Part shown: positions 19,189-27,965 of the stretch, piece after piece
Layout of the letters: each line of letters begins with the position of its first letter
Position numbering within the stretch: the first letter of the stretch is position 1
Source of the DNA: Streptomyces pluripotens
Lineage (GTDB): Bacteria; Actinomycetota; Actinomycetes; Streptomycetales; Streptomycetaceae
Reading direction: 5' to 3'
Assembly (NCBI RefSeq): GCF_000802245.2
Contig: NZ_CP021080.1
Span: 496,001 to 560,000, forward strand
DNA length: 64,000 nucleotides
Translations under genes and position numbers: made by a program
The notes under the pieces: generated by a model
What the model was told of the DNA's origin: nothing
Databases searched by the model: none
The model's input: the letters and a program-made list of their open reading frames with translations, nothing else

Positions 19189-19881
19189 ATGACCGCCGAG
19201 CGCAGCAGCTCCCCGTCTGCCGCACCCGCGCTCCCCCGGCTGGGCGGCCGGCGGAGCAGCTACCGCGAGCGGGTGGCCGACGCGCTGCGCGCCGCACTGA
19301 TCGCGGGCGAGCTGCGGCCGGGCCAGGTCTACTCGGCACCCTCACTCGCCACCCGCTTCGGCGTCTCCGCCACGCCGGTGCGGGAGGCGATGCTGGACCT
19401 GGCCAAGGAGGGGCTGGTCGACACGGTGCCCAACAAGGGCTTCCGCGTCACCGCCGTCTCCGACAGGCAACTGGACGAGTACACCCAGATCCGCGCACTG
19501 ATCGAGATCCCCACGGTGGTGGAGCTGGCCCGCACCGCCGATCACGTCTCACTGGAGGCGCTGCGCCCGGCGGCTCGGGAGATCGTCACCGCTGCCCAGG
19601 CGGGCGACCTGATCGCCTACGTCGAGGCCGACACCCGCTTCCACCTCGGTCTCCTGGCCCTCGCGGGCAACACGCACCTGGTGGAGGTGGTGGCCGAGCT
19701 GCGGGGACGCTCCCGTCTCTACGGCCTGACCGCACTGGTGGAGGCGGGCCGGCTGCTGTCCTCCGCCGAGGAACACCTGGAGCTCCTCGACGCTCTGCTG
19801 GAACGCGACGAGAAGGCCGTACACGGGATCATGACCCGGCACCTGGGGCACGTCCGCAGCCTCTGGGCCTCCGCAGACTGA
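19189..19881 (+). CDS. GntR family transcriptional regulator, FCD (FadR) type
   Basis: The 230-aa protein has an N-terminal winged helix (about residues 25-85: YRERVADALRAALIAGELRPG, then YSAPSLATRFGVSATPVREA shortened) and a C-terminal all-helical FCD ligand-binding domain (about 95-225) with the usual Asp and His metal ligands scattered in it. FCD regulators of amino-acid catabolism normally repress until the substrate or an intermediate binds. The repeated ATGTCAC/GTGACAT motif at the operon promoters and at its own promoter supports control of hydroxyproline breakdown. Confidence 0.88.
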   Translation: MTAERSSSPSAAPALPRLGGRRSSYRERVADALRAALIAGELRPGQVYSAPSLATRFGVSATPVREAMLDLAKEGLVDTVPNKGFRVTAVSDRQLDEYTQIRALIEIPTVVELARTADHVSLEALRPAAREIVTAAQAGDLIAYVEADTRFHLGLLALAGNTHLVEVVAELRGRSRLYGLTALVEAGRLLSSAEEHLELLDALLERDEKAVHGIMTRHLGHVRSLWASAD

Positions 19882-19972
19882 TTCCGGCAGCTCCACCATG
19901 GCCGCGCAGCACGGTTCACGATGAAGAGTGCCGCCGGGTGGCGACTCACCCTGCTCGGCCCTTTGGACCGGG

Positions 19973-20791
19973 TCAGCCGCTGGGGGAGACGGCCCCGGCC
20001 CCCGCGGCGTCACGGCCGGTCTGCGCGGTCGACTCCTTCGGGCCTGGAGCGGACACGGCGCCCCGCATGTGCAGTTCCTCCCGCAGCCGGCGGACCTCCT
20101 CGGTGAGCGCGGTGATCTCACTGTTCGTCCTGGCTTCGCTGTCCCGCAGTTCGGAGAAGCGATCCATGAACCAGGAGGCAAGCGTCGCGGTGACCAGACC
20201 GGCCAGGGCGATCCCGCCGACCATGAGCGCGATGGCGATCAGTCGGCCTTCAGTGGTCGTAGGATAGAGATCACCGTATCCGACCGTCGTGACGGTGGTG
20301 ATGGACCACCACACGGCGTCACCGAAGGTCGTGATGGTGGCGTCCGGGTTGCGTCGCTCGACGTCCAGGATCGTCAGGCTCGACAGGAACAGCAGCAAAG
20401 CCGTGCAGGCCGCCACATAGGTACCCAGACGCAACCGGACCCGGCCGAGTGTGGAGGCGTTGCGGCGCACCACCATGAACACGATCGTGACCAGGCGCAG
20501 CGGGCGCAGCGGTGGCAGGACGAGGGTGGCCAGATCGAACAGTCGCACCTTGAGGAAGGCCCACCGGTCGCCGGCCAGCGAGAAACGCAGCACGAATTCA
20601 GCGGCCAGCAGGCCCCAGATCGACAGGGTCACGGTGGCGGCGGTGTGACGCCAAACAGGCGGCAGACCGGGGGCGAGGATGGGCGCCGCGTAGGCGACGA
20701 GGTACACCAGAGCCAGGGCGATGAGCCAGCCGCCGGTTCGCCGTTCCCACCGCCGCAGCCGTTGGTCCTTCAGGGCAGGTGTCGCAGACAT
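19973..20791 (-). CDS. Voltage-gated-type potassium channel protein
   Basis: The 272-aa protein has about six hydrophobic segments. The potassium selectivity filter TTVGYGD is at about residues 172-178, followed by a last pore helix and a cytoplasmic coiled-coil tail (about 215-245). An arginine-spaced segment (LRPLRLVTIVFMVVRR) about 95-112 resembles a voltage-sensor S4 helix. The ATG at 20791 is preferred over a 140-codon upstream extension that is low complexity and covers the start of the divergent gene. It is convergent with the GntR gene. Gating is inferred from family. Confidence 0.85.
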   Translation of the reverse strand: MSATPALKDQRLRRWERRTGGWLIALALVYLVAYAAPILAPGLPPVWRHTAATVTLSIWGLLAAEFVLRFSLAGDRWAFLKVRLFDLATLVLPPLRPLRLVTIVFMVVRRNASTLGRVRLRLGTYVAACTALLLFLSSLTILDVERRNPDATITTFGDAVWWSITTVTTVGYGDLYPTTTEGRLIAIALMVGGIALAGLVTATLASWFMDRFSELRDSEARTNSEITALTEEVRRLREELHMRGAVSAPGPKESTAQTGRDAAGAGAVSPSG

Positions 20792-20962
20792 GGGACGCCA
20801 TTGTGGCATCCGGGGCCGGGGCCCAGGTCCGCCCGGGCCCAGTCGGTCCTCGGCGGACGGTGACCGGGCTGCCCGGCGCGGGCACGGAAGCGGGCGAATT
20901 CCCGGCCGACACGCGATGCTGGGGAGCGGGTAATCCTGCGAGAAGGCCAGGAGGCTCGTCCG

Positions 20963-21607
20963 GTGATCGCCGTCAACCCGATGGACAGCGCTTCGGTGCT
21001 GGCCGCCTTTGGTGCGCTGGGTGTCCTCGTGGTGATCTTCGCGGAGTCGGGCCTGCTGGTCGTCGGTTTCTTCCTGCCCGGTGACACCTTGCTGCTCCCG
21101 GCCGGGGTGCTGTGCGCGGGAAGCGCCGACCAGCCACCGAAGCTGTCCCTGTGGCAGGTGCTGCTGTGCGCGGCCGTCGGGGCAGTGGCCGGTGGGCAGG
21201 TGGGCTACCTCATCGGGCGGCACGGCGGGCGCGCGCTGCTGTCACGCACGTCGAGTCGGAGGGTGCAGAGCACGGCCGTGCGGGCGGAGGAACTACTGGC
21301 CCGTTACGGCTACGGCAAAGCACTGGTGATCGGCCGGTTCGTCCCGCTGCTGCGGACGGTACTGCACCCGGTGGCCGGTGTGCTCAAAGTGCCCACACGG
21401 ACCTTCACCGTCTGGCAGACCGTGGGCGGTCTCCTCTGGACGCAGACACTGGTGCTCGCCGGATACGCCCTCGGTACCTCTGTTCCGCAGCTGGAGCAGT
21501 ACCTGCTTCCACTCGTCGCCGTGATCGTCGTCCTGTCACTGCTGCCGGTCCTGGTCGAGGCTCTGCGCGCCTACCGCGGCCGACGACGGTCCTCCCGCTC
21601 CCGCTGA
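20963..21607 (+). CDS. DedA family (VTT domain) membrane protein
   Basis: The 214-aa integral membrane protein carries the DedA motifs: a Glu-containing first segment (VVIFAESGLLVVGFFLPGDTLLL) about residues 23-45 and RFVPLLRT at about 122-129. DedA proteins act in undecaprenyl-phosphate or phospholipid translocation and membrane homeostasis. The GTG start at 20963 has AGGAGG twelve bases upstream. It is single and divergent from the potassium channel gene. Confidence 0.88.
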   Translation: MIAVNPMDSASVLAAFGALGVLVVIFAESGLLVVGFFLPGDTLLLPAGVLCAGSADQPPKLSLWQVLLCAAVGAVAGGQVGYLIGRHGGRALLSRTSSRRVQSTAVRAEELLARYGYGKALVIGRFVPLLRTVLHPVAGVLKVPTRTFTVWQTVGGLLWTQTLVLAGYALGTSVPQLEQYLLPLVAVIVVLSLLPVLVEALRAYRGRRRSSRSR

Positions 21608-22281
21608 ACACGCTGATCACACTGATGGACGGGGGAGTACCGCACCCCGCCCTGCCGGCCGGCGGCACAGCGCCGCGCGTGAGGATCACACCCACTGCGT
21701 ACCGGCCTCCCGGTACGTATGCCGCTCCGCGAGCGCGGTGCGCACGACGGGCCGCTGGACACCTCGGTGTCGGGCAGCCTCGAACGAGTCCTGCGTCAGA
21801 ACGGTGACGTAGGCGGTGGCCGACGCCGAGCCGGTCGTCCTGTTGATGCCCTGCCCGTGTCCGGGCGGCGTTCACGATCACGGCCCAACGTGTCTGCGGG
21901 GCGGTGTGGGCCTGTTCAGGGCCGTGCGGAGACAGGGCAGAGCCGGCGGGACCACGGCGGCGAGCACCGGCCGTGCCTGGAGCGGCGGGTGCGGAGCACC
22001 GGGCCAGCAGGAGCCGAGGACGATCCCTGCTCCGACATCCCACCAGCCGCCGCAGCGGAACGCGTCCAGCGGCGCCGCGTCCGGGGTCATCGCCGCGGTG
22101 TCATCGCACGCGACCTGGGCGGGCTCACGCGCTCCCACGGTACTTCGCGGTGCCCGCTCCCGGACCGGAGGGCGATTCGGCCGCCGCTGGCCCCCCGCCC
22201 GAGCAACGAGGCCTTCTGGACGGGTTTGTGACCGACCATGAGACTGGCCGGGTCAGATGCCCAGCTCTCCAGGAGGGTGAC
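21608..22281. other. 674-base gap without an intact gene
   Basis: No complete gene is supported. On the minus strand a 60-codon reading frame ends at 21686 and reads like the C-terminus of a real protein (TAYVTVLTQDSFEAARHRG and on), but a stop lies at about 21872 and there is no start, so it may be a gene remnant. Otherwise the codon pattern is irregular in all frames. The last bases carry AGGAGGG, the ribosome site of the DUF779 gene. Confidence 0.4.
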
Positions 22282-22641
22282 ATGCAAGAGGAAGTCCCCC
22301 GCGTCCAGCTCACCCCACGGGCCGCCGAACTGGTGCGCCGGCTGCGCACCGAGCACGGTCCGCTGATGTTCCACCAGTCCGGTGGCTGCTGCGACGGCAG
22401 CGCACCCATGTGCTACCCGGACGGCGAGTTCCGCACCGGCGGGTCGGACGTGCTTCTGGCGGAGCTGGCCGTCGAGGGGGTCGGGGAGCCCGTGACCTTC
22501 TGGATGTCCCGGAGTCAGTACCAGGCGTGGCGCCACACCCGTCTGATCGTGGACGTAGTACCGGGCCGGGGCAGCGGCTTCTCGTTGGAGGCACCCGAGG
22601 GGGTGCGTTTTCTCACTCGTTCTCGCGTAGTCGAAGCCTAG
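22282..22641 (+). CDS. DUF779 domain protein
   Basis: The 119-aa soluble protein has a cysteine-rich motif SGGCCDGSAPMCYP at about residues 33-46 typical of DUF779. Members of this family often sit beside aldehyde dehydrogenase genes, and their role is unknown. Here no dehydrogenase is adjacent, so the gene is isolated. The ATG at 22282 is fixed by AGGAGGG at 22271-22277; longer upstream in-frame sequence is not conserved in style. The C-terminus has beta-rich character (GFSLEAPEGVRFLTRS). Confidence 0.8.
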   Translation: MQEEVPRVQLTPRAAELVRRLRTEHGPLMFHQSGGCCDGSAPMCYPDGEFRTGGSDVLLAELAVEGVGEPVTFWMSRSQYQAWRHTRLIVDVVPGRGSGFSLEAPEGVRFLTRSRVVEA

Positions 22642-22715
22642 TCCGCCCGCCCGCCGCCGCTGTCTGCTGCACTGCCCCTGAACACACGACGGTTGACGAG
22701 ACATCAGGGGGCACG

Positions 22716-23969
22716 GTGACCAGACGTCGCAGACGTTCGGCAGCGGGCAGAACGGTTCTCACGGTTGTCACAGCACTCGGCGTACTGGCCGGGGCAGCCC
22801 TGGCCGGGGCAGCCCCGGCCGGTGCCGTACCGGCCAGTGCCGTACCGGCGGGCACGCGGATCGCACCGGGTGTCACCTACCGGCAGTTCGACGTCGACGC
22901 GGCCGCGGGTACCGCGCACGCCCACCTGCTCACGGTCGACCTGGGCGATCCGCAGGTGCGCGTCGACCTGCTGTATCCGGGAGCCGTTGCGGCTCGGGCC
23001 CCCCTCTCCCGGCTGGCCGGTTCGGCCGGAGCGGTCGCGGGGGTCAACGGTGACTTCTTCAACATCACCGAGGTCCAGCACCCGGGCGTGCCTGCCACCG
23101 GCGTGAGCGTGGGGCCGGCCGTCGCGGACGGGCAGGCGCTCAAGGCTGCGGTGCCCAGGGGACAGCGCTTCGGACCCGCTCTGCCACCGGGAACGAACAC
23201 CCAGGAGGTGTTCGGCGTGGGCACCGACCGGCGAGCGCGCCTGGACCGTCTCTCCCTCGCCGGCTCGGTCGGTACGCCGGAGGGCCGCATCCCGCTGGAG
23301 GGCCTGAACCAGTACGCGCTCCCGCAGGACTCCGTCGGTGCCTTCACCTCGCTGTGGGGCAGCGTCTCCCGGGAACGCGCCGTCTGCGGCACCGATACCC
23401 GGCGGGCGGCCCCGTGCAGTACCGACACCTACGAGGTGGAGGTGCGCGACGGTCGGGTGGTCTCCGTCTCCGGCGCCCCGGGCAGCGGCGCGATCCCCGC
23501 GGACACCACCGTGCTGGTGGGTCGCGAGGAGGGCGCGCGGCAACTGCGCGCACTTTCGGTCGGTGACACGGTGACCGTCACGCACTCCCTGGTGGCGACC
23601 ACCTCGGAAGTGCCGTACGCGTTCGCGATCGGTGGCTTCCCCGTGCTGCGTGACGGCAGGCCACTCTCCGGCCTCGACGACACCGCCTCGGCCGTACGCA
23701 CCGCGATCGGCTTCAGGCCCGGCGGACAGCAGTTGCTGATCCTGGCACTGGACGGTGCCGCGGCCTACCGGAGCGGCATGACCGTCGCGGAGGAGGCGGA
23801 GACCATGCGGGCGCTGGGAGCGTCCGCGGCGTTCAACCTCGATGGCGGCGGCTCAACGGACCTGGTCACCCGCGACGCCGACGCGACCACCGTGACGGTC
23901 CGCAACCACCCGAGCGGCGGCGCCGAGCGCCTGGTACCGAACGGTATCGGCGTCTTCTCGGCCGCTTGA
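22716..23969 (+). CDS. Secreted phosphodiester glycosidase family (NAGPA domain) protein
   Basis: The 417-aa protein has a Sec signal peptide: positively charged RRRRRS, a hydrophobic core, and an Ala-Gly-rich segment with repeated ALAGAA/AVPAS units ending near residue 45. The rest is an NAGPA-type domain, named after the enzyme that removes the cap from mannose-6-phosphate, with the core motifs VNGDFFN (about 108-114) and FNLDGGGST (about 372-380). In bacteria these are exported and thought to act on cell-surface phosphodiester-linked sugars. The GTG at 22716 gives the signal peptide directly. Substrate is unknown. Confidence 0.85.
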   Translation: MTRRRRRSAAGRTVLTVVTALGVLAGAALAGAAPAGAVPASAVPAGTRIAPGVTYRQFDVDAAAGTAHAHLLTVDLGDPQVRVDLLYPGAVAARAPLSRLAGSAGAVAGVNGDFFNITEVQHPGVPATGVSVGPAVADGQALKAAVPRGQRFGPALPPGTNTQEVFGVGTDRRARLDRLSLAGSVGTPEGRIPLEGLNQYALPQDSVGAFTSLWGSVSRERAVCGTDTRRAAPCSTDTYEVEVRDGRVVSVSGAPGSGAIPADTTVLVGREEGARQLRALSVGDTVTVTHSLVATTSEVPYAFAIGGFPVLRDGRPLSGLDDTASAVRTAIGFRPGGQQLLILALDGAAAYRSGMTVAEEAETMRALGASAAFNLDGGGSTDLVTRDADATTVTVRNHPSGGAERLVPNGIGVFSAA

Positions 23970-23981
23970 CCCGTCCTCACC

Positions 23982-24176
23982 TCAGGGCCGCAGGCTGCTC
24001 ACCAGGTCAGCGGTCGCGGTGAGCCCGCTGTGGATGGTGGGCGCCATACTCGTGCCCGCCAGGTAGAAACCGAGCAGTGCGCAGACCAGGGCGTGGGAGA
24101 ACTTCAGCGCGCCGTTGCGCATGAAGACCACGGCCAGGATCAGGAGCAGCAGTACCACAGAGATGGAAATGGCCAT
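23982..24176 (-). CDS. Small single-pass membrane protein
   Basis: The 64-aa protein begins MAISISVVLLLLILAVVFMR, a hydrophobic stretch over residues 2-19, and has a second hydrophobic segment about 26-42 (HALVCALLGFYLAGTSMAP). The ATG at 24176 is fixed by GGAGGAGG just upstream; an earlier in-frame ATG lacks this. Similar short proteins are widespread in Streptomyces, often near DNA-transfer (FtsK-like) genes of integrative elements, but no such genes are present here. Function unknown. Confidence 0.7.
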   Translation of the reverse strand: MAISISVVLLLLILAVVFMRNGALKFSHALVCALLGFYLAGTSMAPTIHSGLTATADLVSSLRP

Positions 24177-24306
24177 CGGGAACCTCCTCCGCCACGTGCC
24201 ATGAGCGGCGTTCGGCCGCAAGTGTGGCGCAGCGGAGGGTTCTACCGGGCAGCTGACGCGTCCGCCGATCGAGTGGTGTCAGATCGAGGGTGTTGGGCGG
24301 AGGGTG

Positions 24307-24420
24307 TCAGGCGGAGGGGTGAGCGTCGAGGACGGCCTCCAGGACGGCGAGATCATCGGCGTTCAGGTGGTCGATGCCGACGTCGAGCGGTTTCATGCCG
24401 TTCTGGTCCACTTCGTTGGA
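24307..24420 (-). pseudogene. Possible C-terminal remnant of an ankyrin-repeat-like protein
   Basis: A minus-strand frame without a start reads DQNGMKPLDVGIDHLNADD and on to a stop at 24307, in the style of an ankyrin repeat (NG-x-x-PLDVA). Only about 36 codons are left and upstream lies a palindromic terminator. Weak call based on pattern alone. Confidence 0.25.
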
Positions 24421-24430
24421 GCATCCGCCG

Positions 24431-24462
24431 CGCGTATGCCCACCCCGGGGTGGGCATACGCG
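24431..24462. terminator. Perfect 32-base palindrome, terminator of the acyl-CoA dehydrogenase operon
   Basis: CGCGTATGCCCACCCC is followed directly by its exact reverse complement (16-bp stem). It lies eight bases after the stop of the minus-strand acyl-CoA dehydrogenase gene. Confidence 0.75.
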
Positions 24463-24470
24463 GCCTGGCG

Positions 24471-25547
24471 TCAGGGTGCCTGGAGGCCGGTCAGTCCGGC
24501 CAGCGCCTCGCGGTGGGTGCCTGCGGTGCCGTAGGCGATCGAGTCGGCCTTGGCCCGCTTCAGGTACAGGTGCACCGGATGCTCCCAGGTCATGCCGATG
24601 CCGCCGTGGAGTTGCAGGGCCTCCTCGGTGACGCGCACGGCGACGGGGGCTGCGTAGGCCTGGGCGACCACCACCGTGATGTCCGTGTCCTCACCCGTGG
24701 CCAGTGCGTCTGCGGCGGCTCGGGCGGCGGCCCGGAGGCTGACCACCTCCAGCCACAGCTGGGCGAGCCGGTGCTTGAGCGCCTGGAAGCCGCCGACCGG
24801 CCGGTTGAACTGCTTGCGTTCCTTCAGATACCGCACCGTCTCGGTCAACGCCCAGTCGGCCACGCCCAGTTGTTCGGACGCGAGCAGACCGGCGGCAGCG
24901 TGTAGGGCCCGGCGCACGGCGGGTTCGGCGTCCCCCAGCCTATGGGCGCCGCGCACGCCTTCGAGGGCGACGTGTGCCACCGGACGGGTGAGGTCCAGGG
25001 ACACCTGCGCGGTGATGGTCGTGGCGGAGGCCGGCACCGCGTACAGGCCTCCGTCGTCCGCGGGTACGAGCAGCACATCGGCGACCGTCGCGTCGGCGAT
25101 GGCGGTCAGTTCCCCGTGCAGCGCGCCGCCTTCGAGCCGTACGACCGGAAAGCCTGCTCCCGGTGCGGTGTGCAGTCCCACGGCAAGCACACCGATCGTC
25201 GTCCCCGATGCCAGTTCGGCGAGCAGATCGCCGGCTCCGCACTCCAGCAGGGCCTCGGTGGCCACGACGGCGCTCGTCAGGTAGGGCACGGGCGCCACCG
25301 CGCGACCCAGTTCCTCCAGGACCACGGCGGCTTCCCGATGGGTGGCGCCTTGTCCACCCAGTTCCTCGGGCACCAGCAGACCGGCCAGACCCATGCCGTC
25401 CGCGAGCGTCTTCCACAACCGCACGTCGTGCGGGGCGTCCGACTCGGTGCGGACGATCACGTCGGCGGGGGCGCAGTGGTCCGTGAGCAGGTCGCGGACC
25501 GCGGCGCGCAGCGCCTCCTCCTCCTCGGAATAGAGAAGATCCGTCAT
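24471..25547 (-). CDS. Acyl-CoA dehydrogenase family protein, probably non-catalytic-type subunit
   Basis: The 358-aa protein has the acyl-CoA dehydrogenase fold, with the FAD/substrate region GGIGMTWEHPVHLYLKRA near the C-terminus. The segment that normally reads EGTSEIQ is here YGTAGTHRE, so the usual catalytic glutamate is not in place. In actinobacterial alpha2beta2 acyl-CoA dehydrogenases of steroid and related side-chain degradation, one subunit lacks this base and the partner provides it. The gene overlaps the preceding dehydrogenase gene by four bases (ATGA), supporting such a pair. Confidence 0.85.
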   Translation of the reverse strand: MTDLLYSEEEEALRAAVRDLLTDHCAPADVIVRTESDAPHDVRLWKTLADGMGLAGLLVPEELGGQGATHREAAVVLEELGRAVAPVPYLTSAVVATEALLECGAGDLLAELASGTTIGVLAVGLHTAPGAGFPVVRLEGGALHGELTAIADATVADVLLVPADDGGLYAVPASATTITAQVSLDLTRPVAHVALEGVRGAHRLGDAEPAVRRALHAAAGLLASEQLGVADWALTETVRYLKERKQFNRPVGGFQALKHRLAQLWLEVVSLRAAARAAADALATGEDTDITVVVAQAYAAPVAVRVTEEALQLHGGIGMTWEHPVHLYLKRAKADSIAYGTAGTHREALAGLTGLQAP

Positions 25548-26761
25548 CGGGCGAGGTCCTTCCAGGCGACGTCCTTGTCGGTGCGCGGCTCGGGCGGCAG
25601 GCCCAGGACGCGCTCGGCGACGATGTTCAGCAGGACCTCGCTGGTCCCGCCCTCGATGCTGTTGCCCTTGGAGCGCAGATAGCGGTACCCGGCGTCACGG
25701 CCGGTGAAGTCGACCAGCTCGGGACGACGCATGGTCCAGTCGTCGTACAACAGGCCCTCTTCGCCGCGGAGTTCGACCTCCAGCCCGCTGATCTCCTGGT
25801 TGAGGCGGGCGAAGGCGAGCTTCATACCGGAGCCCTCGTAGCCGGGCTGGCCGGCGGCCAACTGCTGACGCAGGCGCTCGGCGGTGAACCGGGACACCTC
25901 GGCCTCCACCCACAACTTCAGCAGCCGCTGGTGCAGATCGTGAGTGCGTAGTCCGGGGCGTTCGCGCCAGGTCCTCGCCACCGGGCCGATCATGCCGCCC
26001 TCACGGGGCAGCCGCATGCCGCCGATGGAGACGCGCTCGTTCATCAAGGTGGTCTGGGCCACCCTCCAACCGTCGCCGATCGCACCGAGACGGCGCGAGT
26101 CGGGAATGCGGACGCCGGTGAGGAACACCTCGTTGAATTCGGCTTCGCCGGTGATCTGGCGCAGCGGCCGGACCTCGACGCCCGGGTCGGTCATGTCGCA
26201 GATGAAGTAGGTGATGCCCTGGTGCTTGGGCACGTCCGGGTCGGTACGGGTGATCAGGATCGCCCAGCGGGCGAGATGGGCGCTGGAGGTCCACACCTTC
26301 TGGCCGTTGACCACCCAGTCCCCTCCGCCCCCGGCTCCGCCCGTACCGGAGGAACTCCCGTCCTCCCGCACGGCCCGGGTGCCGAGCGCGGCCAGGTCGG
26401 AGCCGGCGCCGGGTTCGCTGAAGAGCTGGCACCAAACTTCCTCACCCGTCCACAGGGGGCGCAGATAGCGTTGCCGCTGTTCCCGGGTGCCGTAGCGCAG
26501 GATGGTCGGCGCGGCCATGCCGAGGCCGATGCCGATGCGCCGGGGGTCGTTGTCCGGCGCGCCGGCGGCCTCCAGTTCGGCATCCACGACCGCCTGCAGG
26601 GAACGCGGGGCATCCAATCCGCCGAGCCCCTCCGGGTAGTGCACCCAGGCGAGGCCGGCGTCGAACCGGGCCCGGAGGAAGTCCAAGCGGGCGGTGCCGG
26701 CTGGGGGATGCTCCTTGAGCAACTCCCTTGTACGGCAGATCAGTTCCTCAGCGTTGGTCAT
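25544..26761 (-). CDS. Acyl-CoA dehydrogenase
   Basis: The 405-aa protein introduces the alpha,beta double bond into an acyl-CoA using FAD. Conserved blocks include QLFSEPGAGSDLAALGTRA (about 112-130), the flavin-contact region WVVNGQKVWTSSAH (about 150-163), and C-terminal IEGGTSEVLLNI. It is the middle gene of a minus-strand operon: quinone oxidoreductase, this gene, then the second dehydrogenase, each overlapping the next by four bases. The tight coupling suggests a hetero-oligomeric enzyme. Chain length or ring specificity cannot be read from the sequence. Confidence 0.88.
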   Translation of the reverse strand: MTNAEELICRTRELLKEHPPAGTARLDFLRARFDAGLAWVHYPEGLGGLDAPRSLQAVVDAELEAAGAPDNDPRRIGIGLGMAAPTILRYGTREQRQRYLRPLWTGEEVWCQLFSEPGAGSDLAALGTRAVREDGSSSGTGGAGGGGDWVVNGQKVWTSSAHLARWAILITRTDPDVPKHQGITYFICDMTDPGVEVRPLRQITGEAEFNEVFLTGVRIPDSRRLGAIGDGWRVAQTTLMNERVSIGGMRLPREGGMIGPVARTWRERPGLRTHDLHQRLLKLWVEAEVSRFTAERLRQQLAAGQPGYEGSGMKLAFARLNQEISGLEVELRGEEGLLYDDWTMRRPELVDFTGRDAGYRYLRSKGNSIEGGTSEVLLNIVAERVLGLPPEPRTDKDVAWKDLAR

Positions 26762-27729
26762 GCGACGGCTCCGTTCCGCGGCATGACGGCGACCCGGCCG
26801 GTGGTCGCCCCGTCAGCGACCCGCTGCACGGCATCCGCGGCCTCCTCCAGCGACACGCGCTCGCTCACCAGCGGCTTGATCACACCCTGAGCGGCCAACT
26901 CGGCGAGTTGTTCGTGGCAGTGCTGGATCAGCTTGGGGTTCTTGGCGTGGTACAGGCCCCAGTGGAGACCCAGGATCGAATAGTTCTTCACCAGGGCGTG
27001 GTTGAGCCCCGGGCTGGGGATGGTGCCGCTGGCGAATCCCACGACGACGATCCGTCCCTCGAAGGCGACCGACTTCGCCGACTGTGCGTAGGCCTGGCCG
27101 CCGACGGGGTCGTAGATCACGTCGGCGCCCCGACCGCCGGTGGCCTCCTTCACTGCGGCGACGACGTCCTCGCTGCGGCGGTCGACCACTACGTCACAGC
27201 CCAGTTCGTGGGCGACAGCCGCCTTGTCCGCACCACCGACCACACCGATCACGGTGGCCCCGGCCGCCTTACCGAGCTGTACGGCAGCACTGCCCACGCC
27301 ACCGGCGGCGGCGTGCACGAGCAGTGTCTCCCCGGCCTTGAGGTGAGCGCGGCGGTGCAGGCCGAACCAGCCCGTCTGGTAGCCGATGTGCAGGGCTGCC
27401 GCCTCCGCGTCGTCCAGCGGCTCGGGCGCGGGCAATAGGGCGCGCGCGTCGGCCAGGGCGTACTCGGCGAAGCCTCCGTGCGGCAGTACTGGGTTGGCGA
27501 TCACCCTGCGGCCGTCCTCGGTTTCGCCGCAGATCTCCACACCCGGCGTGAACGGCAGCGGTGGACGTACTTGGTACTGCCCCCGGCACAGCAGCGCGTC
27601 CGGGAAGTTGACGTTGGCGGCCCGGACGCGCAGCAGCACCTGGCCTTCGCCGGGGGTGGGGCGTGCCACCTCCGCCAGGCGCATCACCTCGTTCGGCTCG
27701 CCGTTCTCGTGTACTTGCCATGCCTGCAT
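26758..27729 (-). CDS. NADPH:quinone oxidoreductase family (MDR superfamily) protein
   Basis: The 323-aa medium-chain dehydrogenase/reductase has no zinc-ligand pattern. It has the NADPH-binding motif HAAAGGVGSAAVQLGKAAGA at about residues 140-159. Such enzymes reduce quinones or enoyl groups. It is the first gene of the operon with two acyl-CoA dehydrogenases and is probably involved in the same acyl-CoA catabolism. It is divergent from the DNA ligase gene across 236 bases. Confidence 0.88.
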   Translation of the reverse strand: MQAWQVHENGEPNEVMRLAEVARPTPGEGQVLLRVRAANVNFPDALLCRGQYQVRPPLPFTPGVEICGETEDGRRVIANPVLPHGGFAEYALADARALLPAPEPLDDAEAAALHIGYQTGWFGLHRRAHLKAGETLLVHAAAGGVGSAAVQLGKAAGATVIGVVGGADKAAVAHELGCDVVVDRRSEDVVAAVKEATGGRGADVIYDPVGGQAYAQSAKSVAFEGRIVVVGFASGTIPSPGLNHALVKNYSILGLHWGLYHAKNPKLIQHCHEQLAELAAQGVIKPLVSERVSLEEAADAVQRVADGATTGRVAVMPRNGAVA

Positions 27730-27776
27730 GGGGGGCCTCCACGGGACTGCTTCGTCTGACCGGATCCGATCCGCAT

Positions 27777-27792
27777 ACTAAGCGGTCGCTTG
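27777..27792. promoter_or_regulatory. Putative TetR-type operator upstream of the acyl-CoA dehydrogenase operon
   Basis: TACTAAGCGGTCGCTTG contains the dyad AAGCG-GT-CGCTT (27780-27791), 50 bases upstream of the minus-strand operon. TetR-family regulators of fatty-acid genes often bind such AAGCG..CGCTT sites; no regulator gene is adjacent. Confidence 0.4.
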
Positions 27793-27965
27793 CCGATCAG
27801 GGAACCGTCGGACGTGTCACGTCCGGTCCGGGTGCACCCGGACCGGCACGTGCTCCTCCGGCGGCCCGAACCGCCGAAGGAGCGCCGTGCCCATCGTGGC
27901 CGGCTCCGCCGGACTCGACGCGCCTTCCGGGTGTGTACCCGGCGACCCCAGTGCACCCTGATGAC

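Noticed and set aside
24431..24462. Palindrome as an attachment site or telomere-like element
   Set aside because: It lies just after a gene stop and is a simple hairpin; there is no integrase gene nearby.
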